64,000 nucleotides of DNA from JACVRW01 sp963821275 (GTDB taxonomy: Bacteria > Actinomycetota > Thermoleophilia > Solirubrobacterales > Thermoleophilaceae): assembly GCA_963821275.1 (NCBI GenBank), contig CAWGDF010000003.1:76386-140385 (forward strand), read 5' to 3'. Position 1 is the first letter of the stretch, and the number at the start of each line of letters is the position of its first letter. Made by a program: the position numbers and the translations under genes. Below are positions 29,867-38,947 of the stretch, in pieces. The notes under the pieces were generated by a model that ran no database searches, had not been told where the DNA came from, and worked only from the letters and a program-made list of their open reading frames with translations.

Positions 29867-32414
29867 ATGAGACGCCGCAGCCCCGCCTCCCGGGCGCTCC
29901 GGTTGCGGCCGCGCTGGCCCTGGGTGCTCGTGTGGAGCGCCGGAGTCGTCGCCGGCCTGGTCGCGCTCGCCGCGCTCGCCTACCTCACGGGCCGGGCCCA
30001 GCCGCCGGCCTCGGACAACTTCTTCGACTCGGTGCTCGCCACCCTCTCTCGGCCCGCGGTGGCCCTCGTGCTCGCCCTGGGGGCGCTCACGCTGGCGTCG
30101 TTCTGCTTCCGCAACCTCTGGCTCGAGCTGCTGGCGTACGTGCCCGGGCGGATCGAGGTGCCGGACTTCGAGGCCGGCGCCGAGCTCGAGGACGCGGACC
30201 CCGCCCAGCTCACCATGCGCTTCCGGCGGCGGCTCGCGGTCTCCCACCTCCAGTCGCTCGCGCCGGTGCCCGCCACCGCTGCGCAGGGCGACTTCCTCGA
30301 CGTGCTCGGGCAGGGAGGCATAGACGCCGGCAACGTCCTCGGGAGCCTGCTGAGGCTGCTGCGCGCGGCCAAGCCGCCGCACGCCTACGAGGTCAAGGGC
30401 GTCCTGATGCGCCGCTCGGGCAGCCAGTCGTACGGGGTGACCCTGCAGGTCACCCGTCTGCCCCGCGACGCGATCCGTGTGGAGACCCTGTGGGACACCT
30501 CCTGGGTAAGGGTCCTACGGCGGGCGGCGGACCACGCCACCGCCGCGATCCTCACGCGCACGCGCCGCTGCGAGGCGCCCTGGGCCGCCTGGCGGCGCTA
30601 CCCGATGCCCGGCGAGCTGTTTCACGACTACGAGCGAGCGGCCGAGCTCGAGGACGAGCGCCGCTACGACGAGGCGCTCGACCGCTACTACCGGGCGCTG
30701 GAGCACGACCCGCTGAACATCGGCCTGCGGCTGCAGATCGGCTTCCTGCAGGAGAAGATCGGCCTGCCGCTCGACGCGCTGGCCACCTACGAGGGGATGG
30801 AGACCGTGGCTCGCCCGGGCGGGCGTCCGCTGCCCCGGCGGCTCTACCGCAGCCGCGGCCGGATCGAGCGGGACGCCACGATGGTGATCGGCCGTTATCG
30901 GCGCGCGGTGCTGCTGGCCCAGGCTGAGCTGGCCCGGCAATGGCGGCGAACCGGCCCGGCCGACGCGAGTGCCTGGACGCGGCGCGACCGCCAGCGCCGG
31001 CACCTCCGGCGCCGGCTCGAGCCTGCGCTGGCCACGCTGTTTGAGGGCATCCCCGACGCCGACCGGATTGGCGGCATCCCGACGAGCCAGCTGCTCGCGG
31101 AGCCGCCTGCCGGGACCGCGGTGCCGGACAGCGACCGTGGACTGCTCGAGCTGCAGGAGCTGCTGCAGATCACCGCCTGCCGGGAGGTCCGCCTGCTGGG
31201 CGAAGCCGTGGGAGGCCGGAGGCGTTCTGCGGGCACCACGCTCACCCCGACCGCCGCGGGGCTCTCGGAGTGCTGCATGCAGCAGCGGCTGGCCTGGACG
31301 CAGGCGGCGCTGGCAGCCGAGCCCGACGTGGTGGAGCACCCCACGGCCGAGGACGTCCGGAAGCGGCTCGAGCGGCATCGGCCGGGCGGCCGCTTCGGGA
31401 ACTGGCAGGAGCTCTACAACGCGGCCTGTGCCTATGCCCTGCCGCTCATCCCAGAGCCGGAGGGGCAGGACGACGCAGAGCGGCGTACCGCGCTGGCCGA
31501 GGAGGCCGTCAGGCATCTGGAGCAGGCGATGGGGCGGGCCGACAGCGCCTATGTGGCCGGGCGGCGCAACTGGCTGATCAGCGAGGACCCCGACCTGGAC
31601 GGGCTGCGCTCGCACGTCTCGTTCAAGCACTTCGAGGCGATGTACTTCCCCTCACCGCGGGCCACGCCCCAGCGGCCGCGCGACCTGCACCAGTGGGAGC
31701 TCTCCCGCTACACGCACGACCTTCTGAGCGCAACGGCCTGGCGTTGGGAGCAGTGCTGGCACCGGCGCGGCCGGCGGCTCGACACGCATCCCGACCTGCA
31801 CGAGATGCTCGACTGGTGGGCCGACGAGGCGAGCGCCTGGGAGCGGGTGCAGCAGGTGGCGCGCCACCACCGGCATTGGCGGGCCAGGTATGAGCTCGTC
31901 GCGGACATGCAGGGATGGAGCGCGAAACACGGGCTGGAGCAGTTCGCGGTCGCCTACCCCCGCTATACGGACGACGGGGGCGGCCGCCCGGACGAGGGGA
32001 TGGACGCCGAGGCCGCCGAGCGCACGGTCAGGGCCCGCGACCGCAGGCTGGAGCGGCTGGACCGGCTCATCGCCCACGTCGAGCGCGAGAAGCAGCAGGC
32101 GTGCCTCGCTTCTGGCCGACATCGGCCGCTGGCAGTCCGAGCTGCGGCAGTTCGACGTCGGGGGCCAGCGGGCGCGGCGCTGGCACGTGGCCCGGCTGTG
32201 CGACGCCCACGCTGCCCTCTGGGGCAGCCTGCACGAATGGCTCGAGGCGCCGCCCAGCGAGAACGGCCACCGCTCGTTCGAGCAGGCGGTAGCGCACACG
32301 GCGGCGCTGTGGCGGGCGGCCGACCTGCGCTACCGCACCGGGGACGTGCTGCGTGACGTGCCCTGGCGCCTGCGGGCCGGCGGCCTGCGGGGCGAGCAGC
32401 TCAGTCGTCGTTGA
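29867..32414 (+). CDS. Large unrecognised membrane protein with TPR segment, one frameshift
   Basis: About 848 residues. Two N-terminal helices (about 20-42 and 62-82) anchor a large cytoplasmic part. A beta-rich region (about 170-230; KGVLMRRSGSQSYGVTLQV, ETLWDTSW) precedes a TPR pair near 255-300 (ERRYDEALDRYYRALEHDPLN, LQEKIGLPLDALATYEGM), then a long helical, Arg- and Trp-rich region. GGAG/AGGAAG precedes the ATG at 29867. Near 32098-32104 an extra T seems to be present; the frame resumes as SLLADIGRWQSELRQFD and ends at 32414. I recognise no family; TPRs suggest protein scaffolding. It faces away from the acyl-CoA synthetase. Confidence 0.6.
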
Positions 32415-32459
32415 CTGCACGTGAGCCGCTCGGCGGCTTTGCGCGAATGAGACAACAAG

Positions 32460-33545
32460 ATGGTTTCGCGGCCGCCGATCCTCCTCGCCGTCCTCGCGGC
32501 CGCGCTTGCCCTGGGAGCGACGCCCGCCGCGGCGGACACCGAGCTCGGCTCGGCCAACCCGGGTGCCGCCCCCACCGGTTTTGCCTGCGCGGGCACGTGC
32601 CAGGGCGCGGCCGTGGGCTTTCGCCAGCTTGCCCTTGCCGGCGCCGTGGTCGAGGCCCCCGAGGACGGCGTGCTGGTCTCCGCGCGCGTGTATGCCAGGC
32701 GAAGCGCGGGGAGTGCGCCGCCCAGCGTGGTCGTGCTGCGGCCCGGCGCCGGCCTCGCTGCCACGATCGTCGGGCGGGCGCCGGTTCCCGGCGTCGGCGC
32801 TGCCCAGGGCCTGCGGGAGGTTCAGGGCCTGCACCTGCCCGTGCAGGCGGGTGACACGCTCGGCTTCCTGCTGCGCCCGGGGGAGGTCGACCTCGGCGTG
32901 CGAAGCAGGCCCAGCCCCGACGGCGCGGTTGTGCGCTTCGGCGACCCGTGCGCGCCCTGCGGCGCGGACGGCGGCACGGGCCGGGAGCTCCTGCTTGCCG
33001 GCACGGTGGAGCCCGACGACGACGGCGACCTCCTGGGCGACGAGACGCAGGACCCCGACCGCGGCGGCCTCGGCGACGAGGAGCCGTTCGAGGAAGACAC
33101 GGGCCTGTTCGACGATGAGTTCGCCGACGAGGATCTCGAGGACGGGCTCGCGCGGCCCGAGCGCCGCCGGCGGCTGCGCCTTCTGCGCGTGCTGACCGGC
33201 CGCAACGGGGTGACGAGGCTGGTGCTCAGGCCCCCCGGCCCCGGGCGGCTGACGGCCGTGGCCGGCACGCTTCGGAACAAGCCCGTCGCGACCGCCGGCA
33301 CCAGGGTGTTCGGCACCGCACGCGTTCGGCTGCGCCTGGTCCCGACCGCTGCCGGCCGCCGGCTGCTCGCGCGCCGTGGACCACTCCGCGTCCGGTTGCG
33401 GGTGACCCATCGTTCGCCGGCCGGTCGTCGTCAGGCGCTCACCCGGCGGCTCGCGCTCGGCGCCGCCCGTCCGCGGAGGAGGTCAGAGGGTGACGCCGGC
33501 GGACATCGCCGCCGGGTCGCCCACCGGCAGCCGCCGCGGGGGTGA
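32460..33545 (+). CDS. Secreted protein with Asp-rich calcium-type segment, unknown function
   Basis: The 361-residue frame begins with a signal peptide (1-25, ending AAA) and a beta-rich domain (35-180) with two Cys pairs (CAGTC near 44-48, CAPC near 165-168). An Asp-rich stretch, DDDGDLLGDETQDPD near 185-200, resembles calcium-binding repeats of the EF-hand/thrombospondin-3 kind. The remainder is an Arg-rich beta region. The last 17 or so codons overlap the end of the convergent CapA-like gene by 63 bases. No named family was recognised. Confidence 0.6.
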   Translation: MVSRPPILLAVLAAALALGATPAAADTELGSANPGAAPTGFACAGTCQGAAVGFRQLALAGAVVEAPEDGVLVSARVYARRSAGSAPPSVVVLRPGAGLAATIVGRAPVPGVGAAQGLREVQGLHLPVQAGDTLGFLLRPGEVDLGVRSRPSPDGAVVRFGDPCAPCGADGGTGRELLLAGTVEPDDDGDLLGDETQDPDRGGLGDEEPFEEDTGLFDDEFADEDLEDGLARPERRRRLRLLRVLTGRNGVTRLVLRPPGPGRLTAVAGTLRNKPVATAGTRVFGTARVRLRLVPTAAGRRLLARRGPLRVRLRVTHRSPAGRRQALTRRLALGAARPRRRSEGDAGGHRRRVAHRQPPRG

Positions 33546-34976
33546 CCGGTCCAGCTCGGGGCGCCCGCCCGCGATCTGCCCCGGGCGCCAACGGGCTCCG
33601 GAGACCCCGTCGCCGGTCAGGTCGGTGACCAGGATCCCGGTGGAGGTGGTGTCGCTCGAGGCGGCGCCGAACACGAAGTTGCCCAGTGAGTAGGCCACGA
33701 GCGAGGCGCCCTCGCGGCGGAGCGGTTGCAGTACATGCGGGTGGGCGCCGATAACGAGCTGCGCGCCGGCGTCCACCGCCGCCTGGGCCAGCGCCTGCTG
33801 GGCCGCGCTCTCGAGGCCCGCCTTCTCGATGCCCCAGTGGAAGGTGGCCACCACCACGTCGGCCTGCCGCCGCGCTGCCCGGACCGCACGCGCGATGGAG
33901 TCGGGCTCCGCCCATGCCGTGCCCGGCCGGTCGGCGGCCGCCGCGAACTCGATGGGGTAGATCTCGGAGAAGCCCACGAACGCCACCCGCAGGCCGAGGC
34001 GCTCGACCACCTGCGGCTCGAGGGCGCGGTCCAGGTTGCGGCCGGCGCCGACCGCCCTCATGTCCATGCGCTCGACCGCGCGCACGGTATCCATCATCGC
34101 CTGGGGCCCGTAGTCGCCCACGTGGTTGTTGGCCAGGTTCAGCACGTCGAGGCCCGAGTGCCGGCGCAGGCCCCGGAGGGCCCTCGGCGTGCCGCGGAAG
34201 GTGAACTGCTTCGGGAACGGCTCGCCGCGCTTGGAGACTGCGCATTCCAGGTTCCCGAAGGCGATGTCGGCCTTCCTGAGCGCTGATCCGACGCTCTCCC
34301 AGGGATAGCGCGGACCGTTCGCCGCGATCGCTGCTCCGGGCGCGTCGCCCAGGTTGATGTCCCCGACCGAGGCCAGCCGCAGGGGGCGGACGTTGACCCT
34401 CACCGGAGGCGTGGTCGCGCTCTCGCCGGGGGCCCGTGCTCTCACCGCGAGCCGTCCCGGGCTCGCCAGCGCGCGGCCGGAGACGCGATAGTCGCCGTCG
34501 TCGCCGGAGGTCACCCGCCCGGCCTCGCGCCAGTCGCCTCCCTTGACGCGGGTCTCGAGGAGAACCTCTGCGTCCGGGGGAGCATCCGAGCCGCTCAGGG
34601 CGAGCCAGCCGCCGGGGGCGACGACCCTGCGGGATACCTCTGCGTCGAACCCGGCGATCGTCGCCGCCGGGGAGCCGGACGACATCAGCGACGTCGCCAT
34701 GATCAGCACCGCCCCGGCGCCCAGGCCGAGCGCCAGCAGAGCGGCGCTGCGGTCACGTACCGAATGAGCCGGACCCGGGGGCGGCGGCCCCGGGCGATCG
34801 TCTCGCCGGACCGGCGAGGCGGGACGGGCCGGGGCGGCCGCGCGGCGGGGCGGGGCGGCGCCGCGTGGGGGCAGCGGGCGGCGCGTCGCGGGAGGCGGGG
34901 CGGCGGCTGCGGCAGGCCGGGCGACCGGGGACGCGGCGGGCTGCTCGTCCGGCACCGCGGGCTCCTCGTCCGGCAC
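33483..34976 (-). CDS. CapA-family metallophosphatase-like protein (PGA_cap)
   Basis: Residues 195-480 contain the PGA_cap fold: SVGDINLGD, FGNLECAVS, LNLANNHVGDYG, HWGIEKAG, GAHPHVLQPL and YSLGNFVFG. This is a calcineurin-like metal enzyme seen in poly-gamma-glutamate capsule synthesis and wall metabolism. A Pro/Ala-rich cytoplasmic N-terminus (1-65), one helix (about 75-95) and an Ig-like module (105-190) precede it, so the catalytic part is outside. The GTG at 34976 starts this frame, but Pro/Ala/Glu-rich coding sequence continues upstream to an ATG at 35182 through two apparent one-base shifts near 35030 and 34985, so the true N-terminus is probably longer. Confidence 0.82.
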   Translation of the reverse strand: MPDEEPAVPDEQPAASPVARPAAAAAPPPATRRPLPPRGAAPPRRAAAPARPASPVRRDDRPGPPPPGPAHSVRDRSAALLALGLGAGAVLIMATSLMSSGSPAATIAGFDAEVSRRVVAPGGWLALSGSDAPPDAEVLLETRVKGGDWREAGRVTSGDDGDYRVSGRALASPGRLAVRARAPGESATTPPVRVNVRPLRLASVGDINLGDAPGAAIAANGPRYPWESVGSALRKADIAFGNLECAVSKRGEPFPKQFTFRGTPRALRGLRRHSGLDVLNLANNHVGDYGPQAMMDTVRAVERMDMRAVGAGRNLDRALEPQVVERLGLRVAFVGFSEIYPIEFAAAADRPGTAWAEPDSIARAVRAARRQADVVVATFHWGIEKAGLESAAQQALAQAAVDAGAQLVIGAHPHVLQPLRREGASLVAYSLGNFVFGAASSDTTSTGILVTDLTGDGVSGARWRPGQIAGGRPELDRSPPRRLPVGDPAAMSAGVTL

Positions 34977-35288
34977 GGACGGACTCCTCGACGGGCACGG
35001 ACGGCGCCGGGGCCTGGCCGTCGCCGGGCCGCAGGAGGGCCTCGCTCGGCGGCCGCCGATTCCTCCAGCGCGGACAGCTCGGGGCCCAAATCGGGGGACG
35101 GCGGTCGCCCATGGCGGCGCGCCGCCGGCGTCGAGGGGCCGACGCCCGCGCCGCTACCGCTAGCGTCTGGTTCGCTGGCCATGGCGCAACGGAGGAATTC
35201 GCCGCGCGCGGCCGGCGTCCTGCGCCCGGGTGCCGGCGGCCCGTTATGTCCGAGTCACGCCCCCGACCCGGGTGGCCGGGGCCGCTCC

Positions 35289-35678
35289 TCAGGCGCCGCG
35301 GGGCGCCGAGTCCTCGATCACGACCCGCATGAGGTCACGGATCGAGAGCATCCCCACCACCTCGTCGCCCTCCATCAGCGGCAGGTGGCGAAAGCCGCCG
35401 TGGATCATCAGCACGGCGGCGTGCTCGGTGGTCTCGTCGGGGGTCATCGTGTCGGGGTCGGCCGTCATCCAGTCGGCCACGGTGGTGTCCTCACCGATGC
35501 CCTTGGCCACCGCCCGCAGCACGTCGCGCTCGGTGAGGATCCCCACGAGGCGCTCGCCCTCGGTCACGAGTGCTGCACCGATGTCCCGCTCGACCATGCG
35601 CTGCGCCACCTCGGTCAGCGACAGGCCGGGCTCGACGGTCAACAGATCGCGCGACATGTGCTTACGCGCCACCGGCAT
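35289..35678 (-). CDS. Tandem CBS-domain protein
   Basis: A 129-residue protein made of two CBS motifs, roughly 4-60 (MSRDLLTVEPGLSLTEVAQRM, ALVTEGERLVGILTERDVLRA) and 68-125 (WMTADPDTMTPDETTEHA, HLPLMEGDEVVGMLSIRDLM). CBS pairs bind adenosyl nucleotides and regulate partner proteins. The ATG at 35678 fits the domain start; the frame is open to 35858 but that part overlaps the divergent channel gene. It stands back to back with a potassium channel, suggesting but not showing a regulatory link. Confidence 0.85.
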   Translation of the reverse strand: MPVARKHMSRDLLTVEPGLSLTEVAQRMVERDIGAALVTEGERLVGILTERDVLRAVAKGIGEDTTVADWMTADPDTMTPDETTEHAAVLMIHGGFRHLPLMEGDEVVGMLSIRDLMRVVIEDSAPRGA

Positions 35679-35700
35679 GGCGCGGCAGCTTAGCCGTAAG

Positions 35701-35719
35701 CAGCCGGCCGAGCCGGCTG
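35701..35719. promoter_or_regulatory. Inverted repeat between CBS and channel genes
   Basis: CAGCCGGC and GCCGGCTG form an 8-bp perfect inverted repeat with a 3-base loop in the 67-base space between the divergent CBS and potassium-channel genes. It could be an operator; chance GC-rich palindromes are common. Confidence 0.25.
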
Positions 35720-35745
35720 GCGGGCGGATCTGGAAACCTGGGCGG

Positions 35746-36771
35746 GTGGACACGCCGTCAGCACGGCTGCCATCGGTGAAGCTCCCAGAGGCGATCCGCT
35801 CGCCGCGGAACGTGCTCGCCATCCGGTTTGCCATCGCCACGGCGCTGGTGATGATCATCGCGCTGCTGGCCTGGCTCGACCGGGACGGCTACACCGACGC
35901 CGGCGACGGAGAGCTCAGCTTCCTCGACGCGCTCTACTACTCGACCGTCACGATCACGACCACCGGCTACGGCGACATCGCGCCGGTGTCGGACAGCGCG
36001 CGGCTCGTGACCACGTTCGTGACCACGCCGCTGCGCATACTCTTCCTGGTGCTGCTCGTCGGCACCACCGTCGAGCTTCTGACTTCGAGGTCGGTCACGG
36101 CGGTGCGGGAGCGGTTCTGGAGGCAGAAGGTGCACGACCACACGATCGTCTGCGGGTACGGGAACACCGGGCGGGCCAGCGCCGACCGACTGGTCGAGGG
36201 CGGGCATCCCAAGGACCAGGTGGTGGTGGTGGACCGCGACGCGGGCTTCGTCGGCGACGCCGCCCGCAACGGCTTCGCAGGCGTGCGCGGCGACGCCACG
36301 CTCACGCAGACCCTCCACGAGGCCGGGATCGAGCGGGCGCGCTCGGTGCTGATCGCCGTGAGCAGCGACGCCACAGCAGCGCTCATCGCCCTCACCGCGC
36401 GCGAGCTCAACACAGAGGCCACGATCGTGGCGGCGATCATGGAGGACGAGAACGCCCACCTGCTGGTCCAGAGCGGCGCCGACGGGGTGGTGCGCGGTCC
36501 TACCGCCACCGGCCGCCTGCTCGCCGCCGGCTCGGACTCGCCCCACCTGCTGACTCTGGTGGAGGACCTGCTTGACACGCCGGGCGGGCTGCACGTGATC
36601 GAGCGTGCGACCGGCGACGGGGAGAAGCGCCCCGCCGACTCGATTCTCGGCGTCATCCGCGGCGACGAGGTGCTGCGCTTCGACGACCCCCGGGCCGCGG
36701 AGCGGCAGGAGGGGGACAAGCTGATCTGCCTCGGCCCGCACGAGGCTCCCGAGCGAGCCGACGTGAAGTAA
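35746..36771 (+). CDS. Two-helix potassium channel with RCK (TrkA-N) domain
   Basis: The 341-residue protein has two transmembrane helices (about 24-44 and 90-112) flanking the pore loop with selectivity filter TTGYGD at residues 72-77. A cytoplasmic Rossmann RCK domain follows, with CGYGNTG at 136-142 and an acidic VVVDRD strand end near 166-171 for nucleotide binding, then a TrkA-C segment (about 255-335). This is the MthK/Kch arrangement: a potassium channel gated by a ligand at the RCK ring. Start is the GTG at 35746. Confidence 0.9.
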   Translation: MDTPSARLPSVKLPEAIRSPRNVLAIRFAIATALVMIIALLAWLDRDGYTDAGDGELSFLDALYYSTVTITTTGYGDIAPVSDSARLVTTFVTTPLRILFLVLLVGTTVELLTSRSVTAVRERFWRQKVHDHTIVCGYGNTGRASADRLVEGGHPKDQVVVVDRDAGFVGDAARNGFAGVRGDATLTQTLHEAGIERARSVLIAVSSDATAALIALTARELNTEATIVAAIMEDENAHLLVQSGADGVVRGPTATGRLLAAGSDSPHLLTLVEDLLDTPGGLHVIERATGDGEKRPADSILGVIRGDEVLRFDDPRAAERQEGDKLICLGPHEAPERADVK

Positions 36772-36834
36772 AGCGCTACTCGGCGCCTGAACCGGGGCCG
36801 GCGGCGCCGGGTCAGCCCGGGCGAGTTCCGCAAG

Positions 36835-38148
36835 GTGGTGGCGGCGAGCCTCGTCGGCACGTCGCTCGAGTGGTACGACTTCTTCCTCTACGGGACCGCC
36901 GCCTCCCTGATCTTCGGCAAGCTGTTCTTCCCCAGCTTCGACCCGCTCGTGGGGACCTTGCTGGCCTTCGCCACTTACTCGGTGGGCTTCGTGGCGCGGC
37001 CCCTCGGCGGGGTGTTCTTCGGCAACTACGGCGATCGCGCCGGTCGCCGCAAGGCGCTGATCGCGACCCTCGTGCTGATGGGCGGGGCGACGTTCCTGAT
37101 CGGCTGCCTGCCCACCTACGACGACGTGGGCGTGCTGGCGCCGATCCTCCTGGTCGTCCTGCGCTTCGTGCAGGGGCTCGGCCTCGGCGGCGAGTGGGGC
37201 GGAGCCGTGCTGATGGTGGCCGAGCACGGCGACGAGCGCAAGCGCGGGCTTCACGCCAGCTGGCCGCAGCTCGGCGTCCCCGCGGGCAACCTGCTCTCCG
37301 CCGGCGTGCTCGCGCTGCTGGCGGCCGTGCTCTCCGAGAGCGCCTTCCAGTCCTGGGGCTGGCGTATCGCCTTCCTGTTGTCGGCGGTGCTGATCTTCGT
37401 CGGCCTGTGGGTGCGCCTCGCGATCTCCGAGTCGCCCCTGTTCAAGGAGGTCGAGGAGTCCAAGACCAAGGCGAGGGCCCCCGTGGTCGACGTATTCAAG
37501 GTCTACCCCAAGGAGCTGGCCATCGCGGTCTGCGCCCGGCTGGGCACGGACGTGGCCTTCTACACCTTCGCTCTCTTCATCCTCACCTACGTGACCGAGG
37601 AGCTGGGCCTCAGCGAGAGCGTGGGGCTCAACGCCGTGCTGATCGGCTCCGCGTTCCAGCTCGCCTTCATCCCGACGTTCGGGGCGGCCTCCGACCGCTT
37701 CGGCCGCCGGCCCGTGTACCTGCTGGGCGCCGTGGGCGCGTTGGTGTGGATGTTCGTCTTCTTCCCGCTGCTCGACACGGAGTCCAGCGCGCTGATCGTG
37801 CTGGCGGCCGCGGTGGGCCTCTTCTTCCACGCGATGATGTACGGACCGCAGGCGGCCTTCCTCACGGAGCTGTTCGGCACCCGGGTGCGCTACAGCGGAG
37901 CCTCGCTCGGCTATCAGCTCGCGGGGGTGCTGGGCGGCGCGCTCGCGCCGATCATCTCGGTCGCGCTGCTCGAGGCCACCGGCTCCAGCTTCTCCGTCAC
38001 CCTCTACGTGGTGTTCGCGCTGGCGATCACGATCGCGGCCGTCGCGATCTCGCACGAGACGTCGGAGGAGCACCTCGAGCGCACCGAGAAAGCGGAGGAG
38101 CGGGAGATCGTCGAGCAGCCCGAGGCGCTGGGCGGCACGCCGGGCTGA
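36835..38148 (+). CDS. MFS transporter, metabolite:proton symporter (MHS) family
   Basis: A 437-residue twelve-helix carrier. The opening SLVGTSLEWYDFFLYGTAA and the loop FGNYGDRAGRRKAL after helix 2, with FVQGLGLGGEWGGAVLMVAEH in helix 4, are hallmarks of the MHS branch (ProP, KgtP, shikimate and dicarboxylate carriers). Substrate is not predictable beyond small organic acids or compatible solutes. GTG codons at 36835 and 36838 are available; a CTG at 36787 would add a basic leader. It follows the channel gene by 63 bases on the same strand. Confidence 0.88.
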   Translation: MVAASLVGTSLEWYDFFLYGTAASLIFGKLFFPSFDPLVGTLLAFATYSVGFVARPLGGVFFGNYGDRAGRRKALIATLVLMGGATFLIGCLPTYDDVGVLAPILLVVLRFVQGLGLGGEWGGAVLMVAEHGDERKRGLHASWPQLGVPAGNLLSAGVLALLAAVLSESAFQSWGWRIAFLLSAVLIFVGLWVRLAISESPLFKEVEESKTKARAPVVDVFKVYPKELAIAVCARLGTDVAFYTFALFILTYVTEELGLSESVGLNAVLIGSAFQLAFIPTFGAASDRFGRRPVYLLGAVGALVWMFVFFPLLDTESSALIVLAAAVGLFFHAMMYGPQAAFLTELFGTRVRYSGASLGYQLAGVLGGALAPIISVALLEATGSSFSVTLYVVFALAITIAAVAISHETSEEHLERTEKAEEREIVEQPEALGGTPG

Positions 38149-38192
38149 AGGTAACCCCGGTCCGCCTCCCGCGACCCGGTAGCGTGCCCGCT

Positions 38193-38531
38193 ATGAAGGC
38201 AGAGCACGCGCGTGAGCTCCTGTCCCGCGAGCGGCGCAGGGTCGAGGAGGCGCTCGTCCGGCTGCGGCCGGAGGCCGACGAGGAGCTCTCCCACCTCGAT
38301 CAGCACCCCGGTGACCAGGCCACCGACGTGTTCGAGGCCGAGCGGGACGAAGGGCTGGCCGAGCGGCTGCAGGAGGAGCTCTCGGCGATCGAGCGCGCCG
38401 AGAAGCGCTTGGCGGACGGGACCTACGGCCTCTCCGTCGACAGTGGGGAGCCGATCCCGGACCCCCGGCTGGAGGCGATTCCCTGGGCCGAGCGGACCGC
38501 GTCCGAGCAGGAGCGCTACGACCGCCGGTAG
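38193..38531 (+). CDS. DksA/TraR-family protein lacking the zinc-finger cysteines
   Basis: A 112-residue protein: a helical hairpin (about 1-72) and a C-terminal finger segment matching the DksA/TraR pattern (TYGLSVDSGEPIPDPRLEAIP, in parts). The four zinc ligands expected at positions 81, 84, 102 and 105 are Ser, Ser, Thr and Glu. DksA-type proteins bind the secondary channel of RNA polymerase and alter initiation. The coiled-coil tip here has acidic residues, but whether it acts on polymerase without zinc is unknown; cysteine-poor DksA variants exist in other bacteria. Confidence 0.8.
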   Translation: MKAEHARELLSRERRRVEEALVRLRPEADEELSHLDQHPGDQATDVFEAERDEGLAERLQEELSAIERAEKRLADGTYGLSVDSGEPIPDPRLEAIPWAERTASEQERYDRR

Positions 38532-38564
38532 GGGCGCGAGGCGACCCGCGTAGAGTCGTAGGCG

Positions 38565-38947
38565 ATGGCCGAGGGTCGACACTGGGTCCTCGACACGGGG
38601 ACCAAAGGCACAGGCGCCGAGATGGTGCCGCTCGAGAAGACGCTGGAGCACCCGGCGCGCCGGCCTCGCCCGCGCGCGCCCGGCCGGAGCCCGGGCGGCG
38701 CGTCCGGCGAGCGGCCGAGCCCAGAGGGCCGCTGCGCTTCCGGGTGGCGGACGCCGTGAGCCGCCACCTGCTCGCCGACCGCGTCGACACCCGTGGGGCC
38801 GTGGAATCGCTGCGCGACGTCCGCAGCGTGGTCGACGTGAGCATCTACGTCTGGGAGCCCCGCGCGGAGCGCTGGCGCCCGCTCACGCACGGGGAGAAGC
38901 AGCTGCTCTGGGGCTTCCGAGAATCACTGGCCCCGGCGCGCTCGTAG
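38565..38947 (+). CDS. Conserved small protein of unknown function, one frameshift
   Basis: The first frame gives HWVLDTGTKGTGAEMVPLEK, then a Pro/Arg-rich linker; the second gives PLRFRVADAVSRHLLADRV, ESLRDVRSVVDVSIYVWEP and WRPLTHGEKQLLWGFRE to a stop at 38947. Read together they form one protein of about 127 residues, a short basic-linker protein I have seen only as uncharacterised in actinobacteria. The shift lies somewhere in the low-complexity stretch 38695-38735. It begins 33 bases after the DksA-like gene on the same strand and its end overlaps the convergent PucR gene by 24 bases. Confidence 0.5.

Noticed and set aside
35758..38073. A 771-codon minus-strand open frame opposite the channel and MHS transporter
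   Set aside because: No domain, low-complexity shadow composition, and it covers two well supported genes.
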